DNA of 64,000 nucleotides from an uncultured Johnsonella sp. (GCA_937927235.1 CALBCM010000042.1:62001-126000), one strand, 5' to 3'. Shown: positions 54,684 to 63,179, numbered from the stretch's first letter. Notes: generated from the sequence alone by a model not told the origin. Translations and numbers: made by a program.

Positions 54684-57107
54684 TTATTCACGCAACTTAA
54701 TGTTCAATTTTTCAAGTGCCTTCAGGATATTGCCCATAATCTCAGATACTTCTTTATCCTCAAGAGTTCTGTCGCTGTGCCTGAATACGATATTATAAGC
54801 TATGGACTTATAGCCCTGCTCAATCTGGTCCCCCTCGTAAATATCAAATAATTTATAGGATTCAAGTATGGAGCCTGAATTGTTCTCAATAGCTTCCTCA
54901 ATCCTGCCTGCTGGAACCGACTTGGGAACTACCAAACTTATATCACGGCTTATAGCTGGGAATTTTGCAATCTCCTTAAATTTAATATCAAACTTGGAAT
55001 ATTTTGCTATATTATCAAGGTCGAGCACCGCAATAAAGGTTTTTTGACTGAGCTCATAATTATCTGCCACCTCCGGATGAAGCCTGCCGAGGTAACCGAG
55101 CACTTCATTATTGTAAATAATATCAGCTCTTTGTCCTGGATGCAGAAATTCTTTATCACATTCAGGGCTGTAAGTTTTCTTTCCCTCTATGCCGGTGAGA
55201 TTGAGCACTTTCTCGGTTACTCCTTTCATATCAAAGAAATCTCCACAATCATAAAAGCCGAATACCATCTGTTTTCTTTCATCCGGAAGCTTAGTAAGTG
55301 GCAGCTCCTTTGGCAGATAAATACGTGCAAATTCATAAAGCTTAACCGCTTTATTTCTTCTGCTGTAATTTATTGCAAGAGAGGTTAAAATACCGTTTAC
55401 CGGGCAGGTTCTCATAATTGAAAAGTCCTCACCCAGAGGATTCATTATTCTAATGCTCTCACGGATTTTATCTTCCTTGGCTATATTAAGCTTATCAAAT
55501 ACCTTCGGGCTTTCAAAGGAATAGCTCATAGATTCTGAAAATCCTAAAAACTGAGCTGCAAGCCCTGCTGCTATCTCTACCTTTCTGCTGAAAGCAAAGC
55601 CTCCAAGTGTAGTTTCTCCCTTTGGAAGAGTAACCGGTATTTTATCATAGCCGTAAAGCCTTGCCACTTCTTCAGCTATATCGGCATTTGACTCAATATC
55701 ATTCCTGAAATCAGGGCAGATTATTTTATTTTCAGCTTCATTGTAGTTTATATCAACCTTTTTAAGATAAGAAAGCATCTCAGCCTTGGTAAGCTCAGTA
55801 CCCAAAAGATTATTTACTGCAGCGGGATCAAATTCTATTTTATTCTGAATGTCCTTATTCGGATAGACATCTATTATACCGCCTACAACCTCTCCCGCTC
55901 CAAGCTGCTCAATTAAGGTGCAGGCTCTTTCTATAGCTTTGTAGGCGGTTTCAGCACATAAACCCTTTTCAAATTTTGATGAAGCGTCCGTTCTTAAACC
56001 AAGCTTTTTGGAAGAAAGTCTTATATTGGTTCCGTCAAAGGTAGCCGCCTCAAATACCATGGTCGTTACCTCATCCTTAATCTTTGAGTTTTCTCCTCCC
56101 ATAATTCCGGCTATGCCTATAGCCCTCTGGGCATCATTTATCATAAGTATATCACTGTCAAGCTTTCTTATCTGACCGTCAAGCGTTATAAATTCCTGAC
56201 CCTCTTCCGCTCTTTTTACTATAATTTCATGCCCTGCTATTGTGTCATAATCAAAAGCATGCATGGGCTGACCGTATTCCTCCATAACATAATTTGTTAT
56301 ATCCACTATATTATTAATCGGTCTTATACCGCTGGCAGCCAATCTTTGCCTCAGCCACGCAGGCGAAGGTGCCAGCTTTATATTTTTAACCATTCTTGCC
56401 GTGTATCTCCTGCAAAGCTTATCATCAAGAATTTTAACACTTAAATAATCATTCACATCCTCTGAATTGCCGGTCTTTATAATTTCAGCCTCTTTAAATT
56501 CTTTATTAAAGGTGGCAGCCACTTCTCTTGCTATCCCGGTTACGCTGTAGCAGTCCACTCTGTTTGAAGTAATTTCATATTCAAATACAGTATCTCTCAA
56601 GCCTAAAAGCTCTATCACATCCGCTCCGGGCTTAACCTCTTTATCAAGAATATATATACCGTTTTCAGGTGCCTCCGGATAGTAGTTTCTGTCGAGACCA
56701 AATTCCTCTATGGAGCACATCATGCCGTAAGACTCCACTCCTCTTAATTTTCCCTTTGTAATCTTTACACCGTCCCTGGGCACTTCATTTTTTCCATGTA
56801 CAGTGACTACCCTGCCTCCTTCCAGTACTACGGGAACCATATCTCCCTCTGAAACATTTGGAGCCCCTGTGATTATCTGAAGCTTCTTGCCCTCTCCTAT
56901 ATCACAGTTGCAAATAAAAAGCTTATCGGCATTAGGATGCTTTTCCATCGAAATCACCTTAGCTGCTACAATTTTATCAAGATTTTTATCCAGTCTTTGA
57001 TAGCCCTCAACCTTAGTGCCTGTAAGTGTCATGCCTTCACTGTACTGCTCATCATCTACATTAAGCTCAGGCACATAAGCCTTTATCCATGACAATGCTG
57101 TCTTCAT
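54684..57107 (-). CDS. pheT: phenylalanyl-tRNA synthetase, beta subunit
   Basis: An 807-residue subunit, full length. It begins with MKTALSWIKAYVPEL, then a tRNA-binding (EMAP-like) OB domain at about 40-155 (VVAAKVISMEKHPNADKLFIC), the B3/B4 editing module (YTARMVKNI, RPINNIVDITNYVMEEYGQPMHAFDYD), B5, the catalytic-like core (EEVARLYGYDKIP), and the C-terminal anticodon domain ending in FRHSDRTLEDKEV. No Shine-Dalgarno sequence is visible before the ATG; pheS ends 75 bases upstream. Together with PheS it forms the alpha2beta2 enzyme. Confidence 0.97.
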   Translation of the reverse strand: MKTALSWIKAYVPELNVDDEQYSEGMTLTGTKVEGYQRLDKNLDKIVAAKVISMEKHPNADKLFICNCDIGEGKKLQIITGAPNVSEGDMVPVVLEGGRVVTVHGKNEVPRDGVKITKGKLRGVESYGMMCSIEEFGLDRNYYPEAPENGIYILDKEVKPGADVIELLGLRDTVFEYEITSNRVDCYSVTGIAREVAATFNKEFKEAEIIKTGNSEDVNDYLSVKILDDKLCRRYTARMVKNIKLAPSPAWLRQRLAASGIRPINNIVDITNYVMEEYGQPMHAFDYDTIAGHEIIVKRAEEGQEFITLDGQIRKLDSDILMINDAQRAIGIAGIMGGENSKIKDEVTTMVFEAATFDGTNIRLSSKKLGLRTDASSKFEKGLCAETAYKAIERACTLIEQLGAGEVVGGIIDVYPNKDIQNKIEFDPAAVNNLLGTELTKAEMLSYLKKVDINYNEAENKIICPDFRNDIESNADIAEEVARLYGYDKIPVTLPKGETTLGGFAFSRKVEIAAGLAAQFLGFSESMSYSFESPKVFDKLNIAKEDKIRESIRIMNPLGEDFSIMRTCPVNGILTSLAINYSRRNKAVKLYEFARIYLPKELPLTKLPDERKQMVFGFYDCGDFFDMKGVTEKVLNLTGIEGKKTYSPECDKEFLHPGQRADIIYNNEVLGYLGRLHPEVADNYELSQKTFIAVLDLDNIAKYSKFDIKFKEIAKFPAISRDISLVVPKSVPAGRIEEAIENNSGSILESYKLFDIYEGDQIEQGYKSIAYNIVFRHSDRTLEDKEVSEIMGNILKALEKLNIKLRE

Positions 57108-57182
57108 ATATTTTTTTCGTACGCCGCATTTTAGTTAAATGCCTCATACTCCCCTTTCTTTTCAATTTTTTAGATTATCCTT

Positions 57183-58205
57183 TTAATTAAACTGCTCTAA
57201 AAATCTTATATCATTTTCATACAGCAATCTCATATCATCTATTTCATATTTTAAAAGAGCTATTCTTTCAAGTCCCATTCCGAAGGCAAAGCCCTGATAA
57301 ACGCTCTTATCCACCCCACATTTGTCAAGCACATTCGGATGCACCATACCGCAGCCAAGTATCTCTATCCAACCGCTTCCCTTACAAAATCTGCAGCCCT
57401 TTCCCATACATTTAAAGCAGCTTACATCCATTTCGGCACTGGGCTCTGTAAATGGGAAATGATGCGGTCTGAATTTAACCTTAGTGCCTTCTCCGAACAG
57501 CCCGGTAGCAAATTTTTCCAGTGTGCCCTTAAGGTCGGCCAATGTTACATTTTTATCTATAACCAGCCCCTCTATCTGGTGAAAGCAGGGCGAATGTGTA
57601 GCATCAACTGCATCTGAGCGGAAAACTCTTCCGGGTGAAATCATCCTGATTGGGAACTTTCCTTTTTCCATTACTCTTGCCTGCACCGGAGAGGTCTGAG
57701 TCCTTAAAACTATTTCTTTATTTATATAAAAGGTATCCTGCTCATCCTTTGCCGGATGGTTGGCAGGTATATTTAACTTTCCGAAATTATACTCGTCATA
57801 TTCTATTTCAGGTCCTTCAATTACCTCATATCCCATGCCTACAAAGATTTTCTCCACCTCTTCATAGGCGATTGAATTGGGATGCTTATGCCCTATTTCA
57901 GGTGCTCTTGCCGGAAGGGTGACATCTATTGCTTCAAGTGCCATCTGCTCCTGTCTTATGCGTCTGGTAAGCTTATCTCTCATCTCATTAAGGCGTTTTT
58001 CTATCTCTGCCCGGGTATCATTTACATACTGTCCCATCTTGGGTCTTTCTTCCTCGCTTACCTCTTTAAGCCCCTTTAATAAAGCTGTAAGCTCACCTTT
58101 TTTGCCAAGGTAAGCCACTCTTAAATCATTAAGAAATTCCAGCCCCTCCACATTTTCTATTTTTTGCAGTGCTTCTTTTTTCAGCTGTTCCAATTTATCC
58201 TTCAT
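57183..58205 (-). CDS. pheS: phenylalanyl-tRNA synthetase, alpha subunit
   Basis: A 340-residue catalytic subunit: an N-terminal coiled coil of about 85 residues, then class II motifs 1-3 (HPAKDEQDTFYI, RTQTSPVQARVM, GRVFRSDAVDATHSPCFHQIEG, GMGLERIALLKYEIDDMR). A CFKCMGKGCRFCKG insertion forms a zinc-like knuckle near residue 268, common in Firmicutes. AAAGGAGGG precedes the ATG. Expression is governed by the T-box upstream. Confidence 0.98.
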   Translation of the reverse strand: MKDKLEQLKKEALQKIENVEGLEFLNDLRVAYLGKKGELTALLKGLKEVSEEERPKMGQYVNDTRAEIEKRLNEMRDKLTRRIRQEQMALEAIDVTLPARAPEIGHKHPNSIAYEEVEKIFVGMGYEVIEGPEIEYDEYNFGKLNIPANHPAKDEQDTFYINKEIVLRTQTSPVQARVMEKGKFPIRMISPGRVFRSDAVDATHSPCFHQIEGLVIDKNVTLADLKGTLEKFATGLFGEGTKVKFRPHHFPFTEPSAEMDVSCFKCMGKGCRFCKGSGWIEILGCGMVHPNVLDKCGVDKSVYQGFAFGMGLERIALLKYEIDDMRLLYENDIRFLEQFN

Positions 58206-58321
58206 CTGTTTAATCCCTCCTTTTAATTTAAACCTTATTTCACAAACAGCAGACCTTTATCTATATAGAAAGCTTAAACTATACAGAAGTTTACCTTTAT
58301 ACGGCAGCTTTTTACTTTTAT

Positions 58322-58660
58322 AAAAAAAATCTCGTCCAGTATTTAATACTGGGACGAGATCAACCCGCGGTACCACCCGGCTTCCATAATATAAAATACC
58401 GGTTTTGCTGCAATAATCAGTGAAGTAATATTATCAGCCTTCAGGGTCATTTTTATAAAAATGGCACTTAAATACTTAACGTGTATAAACGTCAGGACCT
58501 ATTTTGTATCAGCTTCAGTCCCGAAGCTTCGGTGTGAAATTCATATTTGCAGTTTAATGCAGGAAACTTTCAGCATATATTTATTTCCCTCTCTGTGCCA
58601 AACTGCAAAACTACTGTGCACCTTCATAGCCTTTAACTGTTTTAATCTTTGAATAAAGTT
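58322..58660 (-). ncRNA. T-box leader of pheST (tRNA-Phe sensing)
   Basis: The T-box sequence GGGTGGTACCGCG reads at 58378-58366. Downstream is the terminator hairpin: CTCGTCCCAGTAT paired with ATACTGGACGAG (58358-58331), followed by a run of eight T. In stem I a perfect 10-base pairing (TTTGCAGTTT with AAACTGCAAA) lies above the specifier loop, which has the conserved AGTA opposite a GAA, then the triplet TTC (58538-58536), a phenylalanine codon (TTT one base earlier is also Phe). Uncharged tRNA-Phe would form the antiterminator; charged tRNA allows termination (established mechanism of T-boxes). The rest of the 58206-58734 gap holds the promoter and the pheS ribosome binding site. Confidence 0.95.
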
Positions 58661-58666
58661 TCCACC

Positions 58667-58695
58667 ATTCTAACGCCTTTATACGATAAAGTCAA
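58667..58695 (-). promoter_or_regulatory. sigma-A promoter of the pheST T-box transcript
   Basis: Minus-strand TTGACT (58695-58690), 17 bases, TAGAAT (58672-58667). Excellent match; it sets transcription start near 58660, so the leader before pheS is about 455 bases. Confidence 0.75.
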
Positions 58696-58734
58696 ATTAT
58701 TTCTTAAAAATAAATATTATTAAGAGGCGTTTCG

Positions 58735-59682
58735 CTAAAATGACACAACCTCGTTTACAGGACCTGTACGCACTATTTCATAAGCATAAATTACAGGTCC
58801 TACACGACCGTACTGCGGATTATGCTCACTTTTAAGCTTGGCTCTTATCTTAATCCAGTCCTTGGTTCTAAAGGCAGCCGCTCCCTCATAATAACAAATA
58901 AAGCCTAAAAACTGCATGTCAGCCTCACAGCAGGTCATGCATCTCCTGCCGGCAACAAGACAGTTTGAAGGAAAATTAGGAGGTCTTAAAACCTGAGCGG
59001 TAAATTCGACCTCTTTGCCGTCGTATCTCTCAGGTCTGTCCATAGTATCTACAAAAAATATGCCGAAATGCTCAGGCTTTATAATCAGCTTCTCACTGTC
59101 TATATTATAAGGAGTCTGTATGCAGAAATCTCCTCTTATCTCGCCTTCCCTGCCTTCAAAAACTATTTCAGCCTCTGAAGCCATAGCCTTCAGTGCAAGA
59201 TAATACTCTCCCAGCTTTTCCTCAGATATGTCGTCAGCTCTATTGCAGATAACAAGCTCGGCATTTTTTAACATCGGTCCCATAAAGGGCTTCATATTTT
59301 TAAGGTACAACTCCATAGTAGAAGTATCCAAGATGCTTATAGTCTGATTTATGAACCATGAAGCGGGAATTTTCAATTCATCCTGAAGCCACATGCCGTT
59401 CCATTCTATAAGAATCCTTTCAGGAGAGTATTTTTCTCCCAGTTCCGCAAGCCTATCCGCGGCTACCTCCTCTTTATTTTCGGCATAAACTATATCCGTA
59501 TTAAATTTCTTTAATGCTTCAGCCTCATAGCTGTCCTCTCCTTCTTCGCATACTATAAGCAGGGTTCTTCCCTCAGTTTGAAAATACTCCTGCTCTAAGG
59601 TGAAGTTAATAAATCTGGTTTTTCCGGCTTCCAAAAAGCCGTTAATTAAAAATACAGGAATCCTTCGATTTCTTTCTTTCAT
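58735..59682 (-). CDS. CobW-like GTPase fused to a YcgQ/DUF1980-like C-terminal domain
   Basis: A 315-residue protein. The N-terminal G domain (residues 1-190) has a variant P-loop GFLEAGKTRFI, LDTSTM and an NRADD element for guanine recognition (CNRADD), but lacks the CxCC metal motif of COG0523 proteins. From about residue 205 it resembles the YcgQ/DUF1980 family: FFVDTMDRPERYDGKEVEFTA shape, then FVAGRR-like LVAGRRCMTCCEADMQFLG, in which two adjacent cysteines (CC) could bind metal. GAGGG lies 10 bases upstream. It starts 23 bases after a classical CobW gene, so both probably serve metal homeostasis (inference). No partner permease (YcgR-like) is in the window. Confidence 0.72.
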   Translation of the reverse strand: MKERNRRIPVFLINGFLEAGKTRFINFTLEQEYFQTEGRTLLIVCEEGEDSYEAEALKKFNTDIVYAENKEEVAADRLAELGEKYSPERILIEWNGMWLQDELKIPASWFINQTISILDTSTMELYLKNMKPFMGPMLKNAELVICNRADDISEEKLGEYYLALKAMASEAEIVFEGREGEIRGDFCIQTPYNIDSEKLIIKPEHFGIFFVDTMDRPERYDGKEVEFTAQVLRPPNFPSNCLVAGRRCMTCCEADMQFLGFICYYEGAAAFRTKDWIKIRAKLKSEHNPQYGRVGPVIYAYEIVRTGPVNEVVSF

Positions 59683-59705
59683 TTCTTAATATCCCTCTAA
59701 TTAAT

Positions 59706-60731
59706 TTAGCCTTTAAACACTTCTTCAAGCTTTTCAGTATTCAGCCTGGTGCCTATTACGCAAGCCTTGCCTGTATAATCAGGCTCTCCGTTTCTGACGA
59801 TCACCTCTCCCGGAACTACATCAAAATAAATCCATTTATCAGAATTTTTATCCCTCAGCATTCCTTTGGCTCTGAGCACCACTCCGTAATCACTGCCCTC
59901 CGAAAGCTCATCAAGAAGCTCTCTGAGCTTAGTTTCCTCTATAGGCGGCAGCTGCTCACTTCCCCAGCTGTCAAAAATTTCATCAGCCTGGTGATGGTGA
60001 TGCTCATGGCAGCCGCAGGTACAGCTCTCTCCATGGTCGTGGTGGTGGTCGTGATCGTGATGATGTCTATGTTCAAGAGGCTCATGCTCCGCCTGTACTT
60101 CTCTTAGCAGCTCTTGCTCCAAGCTCCCGTCACTTTCCAGTATTTCAAGCAGTTTTTCATTTGAAAGCTCCGATATGGGAGTATCTATAATCTTTGCTTT
60201 AGCATTAATCTCCTTTACCAGCCTTACCGCTTCTTCTATCTTTTCCCGGGTCATAATATCAGTTCTGCTCAGGACTATCACTTTGGCATTTTGAATCTGA
60301 TTATTAAAAAACTCTCCAAAATTCTTTGTGTAGAGTCTTGCCTTTTTGGCATCCACCACAGTGACCGCACAGTTATTCTCAAGTCCAAATTTTTCCTCGA
60401 CATCAGCTACAGCCTTCAGCACATCAGACAGCTTTCCGACTCCGCTCGGCTCTATGATTACTCTTTCAGGCTGATATTTTTCAAGAATTTCCTTTAAATT
60501 TTCTGAAAAATCTCCCACAAGAGAACAGCATATACAGCCTGAATTCATTTCTCTAATTTCAATGCCTGAGTTTTTTAAGAAGCCTCCGTCTATCCCGACT
60601 TCTCCAAATTCATTTTCAATCAATACAGTCTTTTCATCAGCCGGTCTTCCCTCAAGTACCCTTTTTATAAAGGTCGTCTTTCCTGCTCCTAAAAAGCCTG
60701 AAATTATATCAACTTTTGTCTTGCTCATCAT
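59706..60731 (-). CDS. CobW/COG0523 family metallochaperone GTPase with His-rich loop
   Basis: A 341-residue GTPase of the COG0523 family (zinc or other metal chaperones; YeiR, ZigA). The P-loop is GFLGAGKTTFIK (residues 12-23), the metal-binding CxCC is in NSGCICCSL near 65-68, IEPSGVGKL is the switch II region and SRTD gives guanine specificity. Residues about 213-248 contain 16 or so histidines and several Cys (HRHHHDHDHHHDHG, CTCGCHEHHHH), a metal-storage loop. The C-terminus is a CobW_C domain ending in VIGTRLN. GAAAGG precedes the ATG. Metal cannot be inferred from sequence alone; zinc is the commonest. Confidence 0.9.
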   Translation of the reverse strand: MMSKTKVDIISGFLGAGKTTFIKRVLEGRPADEKTVLIENEFGEVGIDGGFLKNSGIEIREMNSGCICCSLVGDFSENLKEILEKYQPERVIIEPSGVGKLSDVLKAVADVEEKFGLENNCAVTVVDAKKARLYTKNFGEFFNNQIQNAKVIVLSRTDIMTREKIEEAVRLVKEINAKAKIIDTPISELSNEKLLEILESDGSLEQELLREVQAEHEPLEHRHHHDHDHHHDHGESCTCGCHEHHHHQADEIFDSWGSEQLPPIEETKLRELLDELSEGSDYGVVLRAKGMLRDKNSDKWIYFDVVPGEVIVRNGEPDYTGKACVIGTRLNTEKLEEVFKG

Positions 60732-60809
60732 TATTTCCTTTCTTATGCTTCTATATTTATACTGCCACAGCTCCAGCTATAGTGAAGCAAATCTCTGATA
60801 CGCCGTTCA

Positions 60810-60870
60810 AAGCTAAGCAGGCAGTCAAGCGAATTGCAAACGCCCGCTTTACAAAAGTCCTGCTTAGCTT
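60810..60870. repeat. long inverted repeat / nested hairpin between the Gx-transporter and CobW genes
   Basis: AAGCTAAGCAGG (60810-60821) and CCTGCTTAGCTT (60859-60870) are perfect 12-base inverted arms. The 37-base loop contains an inner 5-base stem (AAGCG...CGCTT). The right arm covers the Gx-transporter stop codon (60864-60866). No T run follows in either direction, so it is not a classical terminator. It may be an RNA structure or a small palindromic element. Confidence 0.6.
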
Positions 60871-61388
60871 GATTCCAGCTTATAATTAAACAGCTTTGCC
60901 GTCCTTTTTATCACCAGCACGGCAAGAATACCTATTACTAAACCGCTCAGTACAGCAGCAGTTAAAAGATAGGGCAACAGCGAAAATACTCCCGCAGTTC
61001 CCACTACTATGCCGGCAAATGCCAGCTGGGCTATATTATGACTTATTGCTCCAAGTATGCTTACAGCAGGCATACTGAGCTTTGAAAATTTCTTTGCAGT
61101 TATCATACAAAAAAGGCTGAAGGCTCCGCCTGCCATAGAATACATCATAGTTGAAAGACTTGCAAAGGTAAAACCTATAAGCACTATCCTTATCAATGAA
61201 ACCACGAAAGCCGCCCTCTCTCCGAGAAGGTAGAGGCATACTATAACTACAAGATTTGCCAGTCCAAGCTTTATCCCCGGTATGCCCATGGGAATAGGGA
61301 GCATAGCTTCTATAAAACTAAGTACCATAGCAAGTGCTATAAGCATCCCGTACAAGGCTATGTCTTTTACTTTAAAAATTTTTTTCAA
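60864..61388 (-). CDS. Gx transporter family membrane protein (Hpre_diP_synt_I)
   Basis: A 174-residue membrane protein with five to six hydrophobic segments, starting MKKIFKVKDIALYGML and carrying GIPGIKLGLANL and SHNIAQLAFA, the family marks. The family was once labelled heptaprenyl diphosphate synthase component I, but is now seen as a Gx transporter of unknown substrate. I chose a TTG start at 61388: GGAGG lies 4 bases upstream (61397-61393). An upstream ATG at 61475 would add 29 basic residues unlike the family and without a ribosome binding site. Confidence 0.8.
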   Translation of the reverse strand: MKKIFKVKDIALYGMLIALAMVLSFIEAMLPIPMGIPGIKLGLANLVVIVCLYLLGERAAFVVSLIRIVLIGFTFASLSTMMYSMAGGAFSLFCMITAKKFSKLSMPAVSILGAISHNIAQLAFAGIVVGTAGVFSLLPYLLTAAVLSGLVIGILAVLVIKRTAKLFNYKLESS

Positions 61389-61522
61389 AAAACCTCCACA
61401 CCTGCCGTTGCGGCAAAAAACAAAGGAAAACAGCAGCCTTTTATTTAATAAGGTTCTGCGTTTTCCCTGCTCCATTATATAATCTTTTAATATTGTAAGC
61501 TTTGATTTAAAAATCCCCGGTT

Positions 61523-61906
61523 TTAAGCCTGCCTCGTGCTTACACCTGCTACCTTGACGTTTACCTCCACCACTGAAAGTCCCGTCATATTCTCTATGGC
61601 ATTTTTAACTCTTTCCTGAACCTTCTGACTTACCTCCGGAATATCAGCATTGTAATTTATATTTAATGCAAGGTCAATTGAAACATGCTTATTATTTACC
61701 TCAACCTTTACACCTCTTGACAGATTTCTCATTCCAAGCTTTGCTATAAGTTCATTTGTTATATTGCCTGCCATAGAGTTGACTCCGTCAACTTCAGTTG
61801 CTGCAAGCCCTGCTATAACAGCTACTACTTCATCAGCTATCTTAACCTCTCCTAATTCCTTATTTTCATAGGATAAGCCGGTTTTTACATCATCACTTTC
61901 TGCCAT
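61523..61906 (-). CDS. Asp23/Gls24 (DUF322) family protein
   Basis: A 127-residue cytosolic protein; Asp23-type proteins coat the inner membrane surface in staphylococci and respond to cell-envelope stress. The family features are present: IADEVVAVIAGLAATEVDGV, RNLSRGVKVEV, LNINYNADIPEVSQKVQERVKNAIENMTGL. AGGAGG precedes the ATG. Its promoter seems to be at 61938-61943. Confidence 0.94.
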   Translation of the reverse strand: MAESDDVKTGLSYENKELGEVKIADEVVAVIAGLAATEVDGVNSMAGNITNELIAKLGMRNLSRGVKVEVNNKHVSIDLALNINYNADIPEVSQKVQERVKNAIENMTGLSVVEVNVKVAGVSTRQA

Positions 61907-61937
61907 TTTCCACCTCCTGAAATTAAAATCAACCTAC

Positions 61938-61963
61938 ATTATAGCAAAATAACTTAATTTTGC
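61938..61963 (-). promoter_or_regulatory. extended -10 promoter of the Asp23-family gene, with inverted repeat in the spacer
   Basis: Minus-strand TGC-TATAAT (61946-61938) is an extended -10 about 32 bases before the start codon. The -35 (TATGCA at 61966-61961) is poor. An inverted repeat GCAAAAT (61963-61957), six bases, ATTTTGC (61950-61944) fills the spacer, a plausible operator, but also a possible transcript hairpin for read-through from rlmH. Confidence 0.45.
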
Positions 61964-61974
61964 ATAGATACAGC

Positions 61975-62451
61975 TTATTTATGATAGGGCTCGTTATTTA
62001 TTATTCTGAAAGCACGATAAATTTGCTCGGCGAGAATTACTCTCATAAGCTGATGCGGAAATGTCATTTCTGAAAAACTCAGCTTGTAATCAGCTCTCTT
62101 AAGCACTTCTTCTGAAAGCCCTAAAGAGCCTCCTATTACAAAGCACAGCCTGCCTCTTAAAGAGCTTCTCCACTTATCTAAATTGTCGGCAAAGCTGTTT
62201 GAATCAAGCCTTCTGCCTTTAATTGCAAGAGCTACCACAAAGTCGTTATCCTTTATTTTTTCAAGCAGCCTTTGCCCCTCAGTTAAGAGGATTTTATAAT
62301 TCACTGAATCTGAAGCTTTATCCGGAGTCTTTTCATCCTTTACCTCAGCTACCTCAATACAGTCATACCTCGAAAGCCTTTTTTTATATTCAGCAAAGGC
62401 TTCTTTATAAAAGCTTTCTTTAATGCTTCCCACAACTAAAATGCGTATCAT
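61975..62451 (-). CDS. rlmH: 23S rRNA pseudouridine1915-N3 methyltransferase
   Basis: A 158-residue SPOUT methyltransferase acting on helix 69 of 23S rRNA. The C-terminal knot is plain: CFVIGGSLGLSEEVLKRAD, then LSFSEMTFPHQLMRVILAEQIYRAF and the terminal NNEPYHK (YHK is invariant). It begins 1 base after the response regulator stop and is probably translationally coupled. Confidence 0.97.
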   Translation of the reverse strand: MIRILVVGSIKESFYKEAFAEYKKRLSRYDCIEVAEVKDEKTPDKASDSVNYKILLTEGQRLLEKIKDNDFVVALAIKGRRLDSNSFADNLDKWRSSLRGRLCFVIGGSLGLSEEVLKRADYKLSFSEMTFPHQLMRVILAEQIYRAFRIINNEPYHK

Positions 62452-62452
62452 A

Positions 62453-63151
62453 CTACTTTGCTCTGAAATAATAGCCTATTCCCCATTTTGTATGCACATA
62501 CTTAGGTTCACTCGGAGAAGGCTCAATCTTTTCTCTAAGCCTCCTGACATGCACATCAACAGTCCTGACATCTCCAGTTTCCCCCGATTTACCTCCCCAT
62601 ACAAGGCTTAAAAGCTGTTCTCTGCTGTAAACCTTATTTGAGTTGCCCGCAAGCAGTTCAAGTATATCAAATTCCTTTGCAGTAAGATTAATTTCATTTT
62701 CGCCTATTATCACTCTCCGGCTGTCAACATCTATCTGCATATCACCTTCTTTTATAATATTTTTTTCTTCAGGCACAGGTATATGATTTTTCTGATTTCT
62801 TCGCATAATAGCCTTTATACGGGCTTTAAGCTCAAGTATATTAAAAGGCTTAGTCATATAGTCATCTGCACCGTACTCAAGCCCAAGTATCTTATCCATG
62901 TCTGTTCCCTTTGCAGTCAGCATAATTATAGGCATCTGAGAAAATTCTCTTATAGACTTACAGACCTCAAAGCCCTCAATCTTAGGCAGCATTACATCAA
63001 GAAGTACTATATCATATTCATTTTCTCTTGCCAGCTTAAGCGCCTCCTCTCCATCAAATGCGGTGTCAACCTCCATGCCTTCCTGCTCAAGGCTGAATTT
63101 AATCCCTTTAACTATGCTCTTTTCATCATCAACTATAAGTGCCTTACTCAT
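62453..63151 (-). CDS. OmpR/PhoB-type response regulator
   Basis: A 232-residue two-component regulator. The receiver has acidic pocket VDDE (residues 8-10), the phosphoacceptor D52 in LLDVMLP, the threonine in MLTAKG and the lysine in YMTKPF. The winged-helix C-terminus reads LTAKEFDILELL, RTVDVHVRRLREKIE and KWGIGYYF. It resembles WalR/VicR-type regulators but I cannot assign it. I chose the second ATG (63151), 4 bases after GAGGG; another ATG lies directly upstream. No histidine kinase is present, although rlmH starts at the very next base pair. Confidence 0.93.
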   Translation of the reverse strand: MSKALIVDDEKSIVKGIKFSLEQEGMEVDTAFDGEEALKLARENEYDIVLLDVMLPKIEGFEVCKSIREFSQMPIIMLTAKGTDMDKILGLEYGADDYMTKPFNILELKARIKAIMRRNQKNHIPVPEEKNIIKEGDMQIDVDSRRVIIGENEINLTAKEFDILELLAGNSNKVYSREQLLSLVWGGKSGETGDVRTVDVHVRRLREKIEPSPSEPKYVHTKWGIGYYFRAK

Positions 63152-63179
63152 CATACCCTCAATTCTCTCATCTTTGACT

